Shown one piece after another: positions 1 to 6,448 of a stretch of DNA of 13,778 nt; position 1 is the first letter of the stretch, and each line of letters opens with the position of its first letter. This DNA comes from JAXGQD01 sp964574395 (lineage in GTDB: Bacteria; Bacillota; Clostridia; Saccharofermentanales; Fastidiosipilaceae), in NCBI GenBank assembly GCA_964574395.1, contig CAZNNL010000049.1, positions 1 through 13,778 on the forward strand. The letters run 5' to 3'. Position numbers and translations under genes: made by a program. The notes beneath the pieces were generated by a model. That model saw only the letters and a list, made by a program, of their open reading frames with translations, was not told the DNA's origin and made no database searches.

Positions 1-1019
1 GCGGCCGAAACCTGGGCAGCTGTGCGCCTTAAGTCAGCAGCATCTCGCATGCCTTTGCAGTACCAGCCCAAGGTTTTGCGCAATTCTTTACAGGCCAGAG
101 GTTCGCCGATTTGTGCGATTAAACCAGCACTGTGCCTTCGACCAATTGCAGCGCGCTCCGCCAAGCTAGGCGGTGCATAGGCTTGACCTTCACGCAAGTA
201 ATGCAGTACCTCAGGAAAAACCCATGGATTGCCCATTGCTGCTCGCCCAATCATGATACCGGCTGCTCCCGATAGCTCAAGAACTGCCTTAGCTGTTGGT
301 CCGTCAACAATATCGCCATTAGCCAAAAGCGGAATCCCACCAAGATCGGGATCCCCTAAGGCCTGCCGCACTTCTGATAGCACGGCCCAATTGGCTTTAC
401 CGGCATACATCTGACTTCGAGTACGTGCATGCACACAGATCGCGTCTGCCCCTGCTTCGGCAAGCAGCGTAGCAAAACGCGCCGCCACATTCTCATGTGC
501 CTGAAAGCCAATGCGCATTTTTACGGTACATGCTTTGCCAAGCGGTGCACAAATATTTTTTACTTCTTTTACAATCTGCTGCGCTTTTTCTGGTTCAAGC
601 ATCAACGCGGCGCCAGATCCAGATTTAACTACTTTGGGAACAGGGCAGCCCATATTGATGTCAATAACCGCGACGGAGGCAAGCTTATCATCTTGCAGTA
701 TCCTCTCCAAAGCCAGAGAAAAATCTTCAGGTTCCGAACCAAACAATTGAATGGCCGTGGGCTCGATAATCCCTTCAATCGAGAGATAACGCAGTTGCTT
801 TTCTAAAGATTTTGCATAGCGAATACCACGCGCACTAACCAGTTCCGTTACAACTAAGCCAGCCCCCAAGTCACTGCAAATTTGCCTAAAAGGCAATTCT
901 GATATGCCCGCCAGCGGAGCAAGACAAACTCCGTTGGGAATAGTTACAGGGCCAATACGTATAGGCCTAGACCCAGGGTGTGCTTGCTGCGGAATGTCGT
1001 CATGATTTTTTGTTTTCAT
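1..1019 (-). CDS. dusB: tRNA-dihydrouridine synthase, DusB-like (partial, C-terminus off window)
   Basis: FMN- and NADPH-dependent enzyme that reduces specific uridines in the tRNA D-loop region to dihydrouridine; cytoplasmic. I read the frame from ATG at 1019 to the window edge, 339 complete codons without a stop. Visible motifs are PLAGISELPFR near residue 35, INMGCPVPKVVKSGSGAALM with the catalytic Cys at about residue 125, KMRIG, the CVHART segment, LLANGDIVD and GRAAMGNPW of the TIM-barrel FMN site, then the start of the helical tRNA-binding domain (CKELRKTLGWYCKG). The order and the GSGAALM loop fit DusB. No strong Shine-Dalgarno sequence precedes the ATG. It diverges from the response regulator with 129 bp between them. 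The missing part should be only the last few dozen residues. Confidence 0.93.
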   Translation of the reverse strand, partial: MKTKNHDDIPQQAHPGSRPIRIGPVTIPNGVCLAPLAGISELPFRQICSDLGAGLVVTELVSARGIRYAKSLEKQLRYLSIEGIIEPTAIQLFGSEPEDFSLALERILQDDKLASVAVIDINMGCPVPKVVKSGSGAALMLEPEKAQQIVKEVKNICAPLGKACTVKMRIGFQAHENVAARFATLLAEAGADAICVHARTRSQMYAGKANWAVLSEVRQALGDPDLGGIPLLANGDIVDGPTAKAVLELSGAAGIMIGRAAMGNPWVFPEVLHYLREGQAYAPPSLAERAAIGRRHSAGLIAQIGEPLACKELRKTLGWYCKGMRDAADLRRTAAQVSA

Positions 1020-1085
1020 GCGGACAGTTTAACATTAGCAAGCCCGAAAGTTTAGCGCCAACCTTAAGCATGTCGGCCACTTTAA

Positions 1086-1113
1086 TTGTTACTTTCTTCT
1101 AACTTGCTATAAT
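1086..1113 (+). promoter_or_regulatory. sigma-A-type promoter of the response regulator cassette
   Basis: TTGTTA at 1086-1091, a 16-bp spacer, then TATAAT at 1108-1113 preceded by TG one base upstream (TGCTATAAT, an extended -10). A Shine-Dalgarno sequence AAAGGAAGG at 1135-1143 lies 5 nt before the ATG at 1149. This is the best housekeeping promoter in the window. It faces away from dusB. Confidence 0.7.
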
Positions 1114-1148
1114 GGTGGAAACAAATTGATAAATAAAGGAAGGCTCAA

Positions 1149-1859
1149 ATGAAAGACTCGCCTAATGAAGGAAAACAGCAACAAATTCTTGTTGTTGAAG
1201 ACGACAATGACATTAACCGTCTCCTTTACACATACTTTATCCAAGCAGGCTATCTAGCGAAACAAGCTTTTTCAGGCACGGAAGCGCTCTTATTAATTGA
1301 TAAAACCATTGACCTAGTTGTGCTTGACTTGATGCTACCAGGCCTAAGCGGTGAAGAATTGATAAGAAAAATCCGAGAAAAATCCAATGTTTCCGTCATT
1401 GTAGTTTCTGGCAAAGCAGCCCTAGAAGACAGAGTAAACGTCCTTGGCCTAGGCGCAGATGACTACATTGTAAAGCCTTTTGAGAAGCAAGATGTCTTGG
1501 CAAGAGTCGCCGCACAACTCAGGCGTGCCAACGTTTATCAAACCCCAATTCAAGAAGACGAAACAAAGCAGCTGTACCACCGCGACTTGTGCCTTTGCAT
1601 TGACTGCCAACTTGTGACGCGGAAAGAGCAGCCGATTCCATTAACCCAAACCGAGTTCTCTATCCTCTATGAACTTTTAAAGAAACCTGGCCAAGTGTTT
1701 AGTCGCGACAAATTGTACCGCGCTATTTGGAACGAGGACTTTATTGGTGACGACAATGCAATTACGGTTCATATCAGTCATTTGCGACAAAAATTGCGAC
1801 AAGTAAGTGGCATTGAGCTGATCACAACGGTCTGGGGTATAGGCTACAAAATTGACTAA
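1149..1859 (+). CDS. OmpR/PhoB-family response regulator
   Basis: DNA-binding response regulator of a two-component system, 236 aa, the usual length. The receiver domain covers residues 12-125: acidic pocket E17/D18/D19, phosphoacceptor D60 in LVVLDLMLPG, switch S87 and conserved K109 in YIVKP. The winged-helix DNA-binding domain covers about 140-236, with LTQTEFSILYELLKKPGQVFSR, the recognition-helix region NAITVHISHLRQKLR and the terminal hairpin TVWGIGYKID. It starts at an ATG with a good ribosome binding site. It is the first gene of a cassette with an ABC exporter and a histidine kinase, so it probably controls that exporter in response to a peptide antibiotic or envelope stress. The substrate cannot be read from sequence. 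Confidence 0.95.
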   Translation: MKDSPNEGKQQQILVVEDDNDINRLLYTYFIQAGYLAKQAFSGTEALLLIDKTIDLVVLDLMLPGLSGEELIRKIREKSNVSVIVVSGKAALEDRVNVLGLGADDYIVKPFEKQDVLARVAAQLRRANVYQTPIQEDETKQLYHRDLCLCIDCQLVTRKEQPIPLTQTEFSILYELLKKPGQVFSRDKLYRAIWNEDFIGDDNAITVHISHLRQKLRQVSGIELITTVWGIGYKID

Positions 1860-1918
1860 CAAGTGAGATTTATTTTTTCTTAAGAAAGACTACAGCATTA
1901 ACTAAGTTTTTGTATGCT

Positions 1919-1939
1919 CTGAAGATTTACTATCTTCAG
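1919..1939 (+). promoter_or_regulatory. hairpin directly before the ABC ATPase ribosome binding site
   Basis: CTGAAGAT-TTACT-ATCTTCAG is a perfect 8-bp stem with a 5-nt loop. It ends one base before the Shine-Dalgarno GGAGG at 1941-1945. A 12-bp palindrome TTTCTTAAGAAA lies upstream at 1876-1887 in the same 95-bp gap after the response regulator. The stem has no T-run, so it is not an ordinary terminator. It could act in RNA stability, translation or as an operator; function not shown. Confidence 0.45.
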
Positions 1940-1954
1940 TGGAGGTACTGCACT

Positions 1955-2869
1955 ATGCCAACTATTTTAGAGACGAAAGCTTTAACTAAAAATTATGGCA
2001 AGTTTTGCGCACTCAATCGCGCCAGTATCACCATCAGACAAGGTGATATTTTTGGTTTGGTAGGAAAGAATGGTGCAGGCAAAACGACCCTTATGAAGCT
2101 CATCACCGGCTTGACAGAGCGTAGCGAGGGCGAAATCGCGCTGTTTGGTGAAGGGAAGCGTAGTGAAAGAATGCGTACGCGCATTGGTGCCATCGTAGAG
2201 ATCCCCGAGTTTTTCCCTTACTTTACTGCTGAACAAAATCTTGAATATTTCAGGATGCAACGTGGCATCGCGGAGCCAGATGCGGTCAAGAAAACACTTG
2301 AAACGGTGGAGCTTAATGATACTGGCAAAAAGAAGTTCCGCACTTTCTCCCTAGGCATGAAACAACGCTTAGGCTTGGCTTTGGCACTGATGGGCAGTCC
2401 TGATTTTTTAATCTTGGATGAGCCAAGCAATGGGATTGATCCAGAAGGCATAGTGCATATTCGAAAACTGCTCAAAAAGCTAAATGAAGAAAGAAACATT
2501 ACGATTCTTATTAGTAGTCATAATTTGACAGAGTTATCGAATTTGGCGACGCGTTTTGCCATTATTGATAGAGGTGTCATCTTAGAAGAACTTACTGCTT
2601 TAGAATTAGAACAAAAATCAAAGTCGCGCATGGAAATCGTTGTAGATAATGTTAATCTTGCCGCGGCAATCCTTGAAGAAGAACTTGGTTTACGAAACTA
2701 TTCTATCAACTCAGATAATCACATTCTTCTTTCTGAAGGTTTTGACAGGAGTGCTGAAATTAGTCGAACACTTGTCAATAAAGGTCTGGACCTGCATTCT
2801 CTTGCCGAACGCCCCAGCACGTTGGAGGATTATTTTTTGAAAACGATTGGAGCGAATGGAGATGCTTAA
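1955..2869 (+). CDS. ABC transporter ATP-binding protein, BcrA/lantibiotic-export type
   Basis: ATPase subunit of an ABC-2 type exporter that would power efflux or immunity against antimicrobial peptides. I chose the ATG at 1955 (304 aa) because GGAGG sits 9 nt before it; the frame stays open upstream to 1910. Walker A is GKNGAGKTT (residues 37-45), the signature is the variant SLGMK (132-136, as in BcrA-like proteins), Walker B is FLILDEPSNGIDPEG (D155, catalytic E156) and the switch His is H189 in SSHNL. The C-terminal 80 residues are the usual accessory region. Its end overlaps the permease start by 8 bp, indicating translational coupling. Substrate assignment rests on family resemblance and on the neighbouring two-component system. 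Confidence 0.92.
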   Translation: MPTILETKALTKNYGKFCALNRASITIRQGDIFGLVGKNGAGKTTLMKLITGLTERSEGEIALFGEGKRSERMRTRIGAIVEIPEFFPYFTAEQNLEYFRMQRGIAEPDAVKKTLETVELNDTGKKKFRTFSLGMKQRLGLALALMGSPDFLILDEPSNGIDPEGIVHIRKLLKKLNEERNITILISSHNLTELSNLATRFAIIDRGVILEELTALELEQKSKSRMEIVVDNVNLAAAILEEELGLRNYSINSDNHILLSEGFDRSAEISRTLVNKGLDLHSLAERPSTLEDYFLKTIGANGDA

Positions 2870-3574
2870 TTATTTGCATTCAGAAATATTTCGCACGGTT
2901 CGCTTGCGTGGTCTGCATGTATTTCTCTTGTTCTGCCTTGGTTCTTTAGGCTTGTTTGCAGTGCTTTCACATAGTACTCCTGACTATCAAAGCGTGTTTG
3001 AATACCTCGGTTCAGTTTCGATTGGTGCAATACTCGGTGCGATTGCTTTTCCTGCTGTTTTCTCAGCGCTCAATCGCAAAGAAAAAGGTATCCACGTGCA
3101 GATGATTTCTTTTGGCATGAAACGAGAAATTGTTTTCATCAGTGATTTTATAATTCTGTGCTTAAGCATATTTGTCGTAGGTCTTTTATTGGTAGTTGCA
3201 GCTATTGCTGTTGCACTATTATTGTATGGGACCGTTCATTTGAGATAAATGACATAGTTTTCTTTTTGCGCACCATTTTTGATACGTATTTGGTTCTTTT
3301 ACCATTGATTGCAACGGTACAGGGGTTAGGGTATATATTCGCCAACGGTGGAATAGCGATCGTAGCGTTTTATGTGACTGCTTATATTTTGCCAGGCGTA
3401 TTATTAAGCCTGACACAAAACAGTGTAGTAGATTTTATCGTCAAGTTGTTGCCGGCAAACTATCTTTTAAATGATATTCCTTATAAATCACATTGGTTTA
3501 CAATATGTATTATAGTTAATTTAACATTTTGGCTCCTAATTGCTGGAATCACTTATAAGAAGAAAGAAATCTAA
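2862..3574 (+). pseudogene. ABC-2 permease for the preceding ATPase, frameshifted
   Basis: Membrane subunit of the exporter. The reading frame from ATG 2862 (MLNYLHSEIFRT, preceded by GGAG at 2849-2852) runs to a stop at 3246-3248, but the protein continues convincingly in the -1 frame from about 3227 (DRSFEINDIVFFLRTIF) to the stop at 3572-3574. Restoring one base in the GGG at 3228-3230 gives a 237-aa protein with roughly six hydrophobic segments, the normal size for this family. The switch point falls where both frames read YG/GD. This is either a real one-base deletion or a sequencing or assembly error. No bacterial slippery heptamer is in phase there. Confidence 0.82.
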
Positions 3575-3577
3575 TCT

Positions 3578-4473
3578 ATGTGGTGGATAATACTCGTACT
3601 TGGACTTGCCTGCCTCGTCTTGATTTTTGTACATATCGTTGCGTGGAAGCAGCTGAAATCGCTGTCTAGGCAATTGCTTGCGATGCGTGAAAAGCCCTTT
3701 GACAATATGATTCTACGCGTAGATGAAGGCAGCAGAAAGTTCGATGATATGGTTATCAAAATGAATGCTATGCTCGACACGATGCGCAATTCAAACCGAA
3801 AGTTGCTCCATCAAAAGCAGGCATTTAAGACACAAATCAGTAGTATGTCGCACGATTTACGCACTCCTCTGACTTCCATCATGGGTTATATAGAGCTGGC
3901 AAAAGAAGAACAAGACCCCGATAAGCGCAATGAGTACCTAGAAATCATTCGCAAGCGCTCAAGGATTCTTCAAACCTTGATTGTCGACTTCTATGACCTC
4001 TCGCGTCTGGAGGATGAAGAGTACCAATTACATAAGGAGAAGCTGCTCATAGACACATTACTAGAGGATACCATTTTGACTTTTTACCATGATTTTGAGA
4101 AAAAAGCTTTGATCTAAAGGTCAATATTGAAGCGGGGACTAGGGTGCTGGCGGCTCGGCAAGAACTAGTGCGTGTTTACACAAATCTTTTGCAAAACATT
4201 TTGAAGCATGGTGCACAAAATGCTCAAGTGCACCACTATGTACGCGAAGGAAAAACCTATACACTCTTTTCGAATGATTTCATTTTTGCAGATTTTTTGA
4301 ATATGGACCGCTTGTTTGAGCGATTTTACACGGGTAATGTAAGTCGCAATGACCAGAGTACGGGACTAGGTCTTTACACGGTACGCATCTTGTTAGAAAA
4401 AATGGGTCATCGCATCGTCGCCGAGAGAACTGGCGACCGCATGACCATTCTAATTGAGTATGAAGTTCTGTAG
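3578..4473 (+). pseudogene. sensor histidine kinase of the ABC cassette, frameshifted
   Basis: Partner of the response regulator at 1149. The frame from ATG 3578 has one N-terminal membrane helix (about residues 3-22), a short coil, and the DHp domain with SSMSHDLRTPLTSIMGY, phospho-acceptor H92. It stops at 4115-4117. The ATP-binding domain continues in the -1 frame through to 4471-4473: N-box NLLQNILKHG, F-box LFERFYTG and G-box STGLGLYTVRILLEKMGH. One extra base near the A6 or TTT runs at 4100-4110 would join them as EKKAFDLKVNIEAG and give 298 aa. The short sensor with almost no extracellular part matches intramembrane-sensing kinases tied to peptide ABC transporters. Confidence 0.85.
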
Positions 4474-4525
4474 ATGCGTTAAGTGAAATTATCTCTCCCG
4501 TAACGCTATCCATTTGAAGTTCTGT

Positions 4526-4580
4526 CTAAGATAGTCAGGTGTCTGCCCGCATGTAGTTATGCCTAAGATAGTCAGGTGTC
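4526..4580. repeat. two exact 18-bp direct repeats
   Basis: CTAAGATAGTCAGGTGTC occurs at 4526-4543 and again at 4563-4580, 37 bp apart start to start, in the gap between the histidine kinase and rsgI. The second copy abuts the terminator. Nothing coding is visible here. They may be remnants of a mobile-element end or a local duplication. Confidence 0.75.
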
Positions 4581-4630
4581 AAAAAATGGACTACAGAAAG
4601 ATTTCACTTGAAATTTCTTTCTGTAGTCCA
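4581..4630 (-). terminator. Rho-independent terminator of the sigI-rsgI operon
   Basis: Read on the minus strand, a perfect 14-bp stem TGGACTACAGAAAG / CTTTCTGTAGTCCA (4617-4630 with 4587-4600) closes a 16-nt loop that can itself pair (ATTTCA with TGAAAT). Six T residues (4581-4586) follow. It lies about 100 bp after the rsgI stop. On the plus strand no T-run follows the stem, so it favours the minus-strand transcript. Confidence 0.8.
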
Positions 4631-4694
4631 AATTCTGCCAGTTTACGGCGGAAATGCGTGCGTTTTCTTTCTGTAGTCCAAATTTTGCCAGTTT
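4614..4694. repeat. 31-bp direct repeat duplicating a terminator arm
   Basis: The segment at 4614-4644 is repeated at 4664-4694 with one difference (C at 4635, T at 4685). The period is exactly 50 bp. Each copy contains CTTTCTGTAGTCCA, so the arm at 4587-4600 can pair with either copy. The repeat lies between the rsgI stop and its terminator. Confidence 0.75.
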
Positions 4695-4732
4695 TCGAAA
4701 TCGCCTAAATCGTTATGCCAATTTTCCTTCGA

Positions 4733-5551
4733 TTAGTCGTCGTCATCGTCGTCATCGTCGTCATCGTAATCATCGTCGTCGTCATCGTCGTCATCGTCGT
4801 CGTCATCATCGTCATCGACGTAGTAGTAAGTTTGATGTGCAGTAGAACTAGTTGCAGTAGTGCTCTGAGTCGTGTTAGAAGCATCATCCGAGGAAGGCTT
4901 TGCTGTGGTCGTGGTTACAGAGGCCTGCGATTCAGAAGGTGGAATAGTTACGATTACTGACTGATGGCTGTCGATTACTTGACTCACTTGAATAGCGACA
5001 GACAGCTTATTCTCTAGATGTTGACTTAGATGTTGTTTTAAGTGGCTACCTGTTCCTGTTTTCCAAGCTTCGTCTTGGGCATCGAGACTTAGGGTGATTT
5101 TGCCACCATCATACAGAAAACCTAGCTCTATTGCTCGATCAACTAAGTCATCGACCACCGGTTCCATCGCCTTGTTCTTGTATTGATATGCAGACACCAG
5201 CGTTTTTCCATCTTCGTTGAGCCCTATTAGGTTGACGACTGTGCTGTTTTGGTCCACGTCGATTCTCACCTCAGGGTTAATCGTTAAGAAAACACTGGCA
5301 AAAACGGCTGGCGTTTTCGTCGCATTAATGAAGACAGCCAAGAAAGCCAGGATTAGAACTGCGGCAGCTGCCGTCAATCCACCGAGCAATTTTTTGGAGG
5401 GGAACGCGAATATTCTCGCTTGTTTTAGCTCAGTAATTTCAGTAACCGTTTGACCAATCTGATAGTCTTGGTTTTTAGCTTTGATAAAGCGCCCTACTTC
5501 ATCTAATGCCACAACATAGTTTGGATGACATTCCATTATCAAGTATTTCAT
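4733..5551 (-). CDS. rsgI: RsgI-type membrane anti-sigma factor with poly-aspartate tail
   Basis: Presumed anti-sigma factor for the adjacent SigI. Residues 1-50 are the cytoplasmic RsgI N-terminal domain (MECHPNYVVALDEVGRFIKAKN). A single membrane helix covers about 55-76. Residues 83-210 are an outside domain like the conserved middle part of clostridial RsgI proteins (INPEVRIDVDQNSTVVNLIG, VSAYQY, VDRAIELGFL). A Ser/Thr-rich linker (about 211-240) follows, then YYYV and a final 27 residues of 26 Asp with one Tyr. In cellulolytic clostridia the outer end often carries a carbohydrate-binding or enzymatic sensor; here the acidic tail takes that place. The ATG overlaps the sigI stop (ATGA) and AAAGGAGG precedes it. 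272 aa. Confidence 0.88.
   Translation of the reverse strand: MKYLIMECHPNYVVALDEVGRFIKAKNQDYQIGQTVTEITELKQARIFAFPSKKLLGGLTAAAAVLILAFLAVFINATKTPAVFASVFLTINPEVRIDVDQNSTVVNLIGLNEDGKTLVSAYQYKNKAMEPVVDDLVDRAIELGFLYDGGKITLSLDAQDEAWKTGTGSHLKQHLSQHLENKLSVAIQVSQVIDSHQSVIVTIPPSESQASVTTTTAKPSSDDASNTTQSTTATSSTAHQTYYYVDDDDDDDDDDDDDDDDYDDDDDDDDDD
4736..4816 (-). repeat. GAC/GAT trinucleotide tract encoding the Asp tail
   Basis: Twenty-seven codons directly before the rsgI stop: ten Asp codons at 4736-4765, one Tyr codon (TAC) at 4766-4768, and sixteen Asp codons at 4769-4816. GAC and GAT are mixed, with recurring short arrays of GAC GAT GAC GAC. The tract could change length by in-frame slippage. Open frames in other phases here (His/Arg-rich, Val/Ile-rich, Thr/Met-rich) are shadows of it. 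Confidence 0.9.
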
Positions 5552-6276
5552 GCTTTTATCCCTCCTTTCATTGCTAACATGGGTCTTAAGTGTCCGCGTA
5601 TGATTTCGTATCCGATGGTTTGTATTAGTAGTAAAGCCATGATGTATTTGCGATGTCGTTCCAAGGTTTTTCTTTCTGCTGAAATGCCGGCGGTCAGATT
5701 TGCTAAAGGTAGTTTTTTCGTTCGTAGAAGTTCGTCTAATATATGGGGGTTATCAATGGCGTGCTGGACGACTTGTCTGCAAGCATTTAAAGTTCGCTCT
5801 TGCTTGGGGCAGTTATCAGCTACATCGGTCAAGCTTATGCCAAATTCATTTAAGTTTTGTGTTAGCTCCAGTATCTCTTGCTGGCTTGCTTCAAGGTTTT
5901 GCGCATCTGCAATGGGGTCGGATTCTTCAACTATCTTTTCTGCAAGTGGCACATCATCATCGCTATCTGGGACATCCAGAGAGAGTTTGATGTTGTGGCG
6001 TACTTCCTTGCGATAATGGTCGATAAGACGATTACGAATCAGTAGTGAAGCATAGTTAAGAAAGCTCCCTCGCTCTTTAGAATATCCTCTGATGGCTTCG
6101 TAAAAGGCAATCATGGCGATGCTATACTCATCATCCTGTTCCGAAGAGGGTCGGTTAAGGAATTTAGCGGTTTCAGATTTGATGAAGGGGAGATATGTGC
6201 GAATTAAGTAATCGGCTTCGACTGAGTCTTCTTTTGCCAAATATACTTGCGTGATAATTTCATGTTCTTCGTGCAT
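5548..6276 (-). CDS. sigI: RNA polymerase sigma factor SigI
   Basis: Sigma-70-related factor of the SigI group, which in bacilli responds to heat or envelope stress and in cellulolytic clostridia to polysaccharides. I place the start at ATG 6276 (MHEEHEIITQ, 242 aa), with GGAGGAGG 5 nt upstream; the longer open frame to 6354 lacks a site. Region 2 is visible at residues 49-91 (DEYSIAMIAFYEAIRGYSKERGSF, then LLIRNRLIDHYRKE). The C-terminal SigI domain ends in a helix-turn-helix-like stretch (LTAGISAERKTLERHRKYIMALLL). It overlaps rsgI by 4 bp, the standard arrangement, so the pair is co-translated. It lies 172 bp downstream of hydA with no obvious terminator between, so some read-through is possible. 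Confidence 0.92.
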   Translation of the reverse strand: MHEEHEIITQVYLAKEDSVEADYLIRTYLPFIKSETAKFLNRPSSEQDDEYSIAMIAFYEAIRGYSKERGSFLNYASLLIRNRLIDHYRKEVRHNIKLSLDVPDSDDDVPLAEKIVEESDPIADAQNLEASQQEILELTQNLNEFGISLTDVADNCPKQERTLNACRQVVQHAIDNPHILDELLRTKKLPLANLTAGISAERKTLERHRKYIMALLLIQTIGYEIIRGHLRPMLAMKGGIKA

Positions 6277-6349
6277 ACAATCCTCCTCCATTAATAGTAT
6301 GCGAGGAAACTTACTGAAAAACGGGGTAGGCCAAATCGGCGTTTTGTTT

Positions 6350-6379
6350 ATCATAACTAAAATAACACCGTTTGAGCAA
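6350..6379 (-). promoter_or_regulatory. candidate promoter for sigI-rsgI
   Basis: On the minus strand, TTGCTC (6374-6379), an 18-bp spacer and TATGAT (6350-6355) resemble a housekeeping promoter about 75 bp before the sigI start. Closer in, a CCCC motif (6323-6326) recalls SigI -35 elements. The only CGAA-like -10 (CGCA) is 19 bp away, so an autoregulatory SigI promoter is only weakly supported. Confidence 0.45.
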
Positions 6380-6448
6380 TGTTGATGAGAGGTCAGACAG
6401 TGCTCTTACGATGTTATTCGTGTATTTAGCTTAGTGAAAATTTTAGGC

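Noticed and set aside
229..806. Plus-strand open frames at the left end
   Set aside because: Antisense to dusB, whose motifs are unambiguous on the minus strand.
1026..1054. AGTTTA direct repeats upstream of the response regulator as its own binding site
   Set aside because: Only six bases each and 23 bp apart, not the 10-11 bp spacing typical of OmpR-family sites.
4100..4106. A AAA AAG as a programmed -1 frameshift signal in the histidine kinase
   Set aside because: The heptamer is not in the phase needed (zero frame reads AAA AAA GCT), and a histidine kinase of this family is normally one uninterrupted frame.
4736..4831. Possible CRISPR-like or tandem repeat array
   Set aside because: It is a trinucleotide tract inside rsgI; no spacer-repeat alternation of CRISPR size.
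4654..4960. Plus-strand open frames rich in His/Arg or Val/Ile opposite rsgI
   Set aside because: They are the complementary reading of the GAC/GAT tract encoding the Asp tail; no ribosome binding site and no domain.
6277..6354. Longer SigI start giving 26 extra residues
   Set aside because: GGAGGAGG lies directly before the internal ATG at 6276 and the extra residues resemble no SigI N-terminus.
6380..6448. Terminator after hydA
   Set aside because: Only weak pairings (AGAG/CTCT, GTC/GAC) and no T-run could be found.
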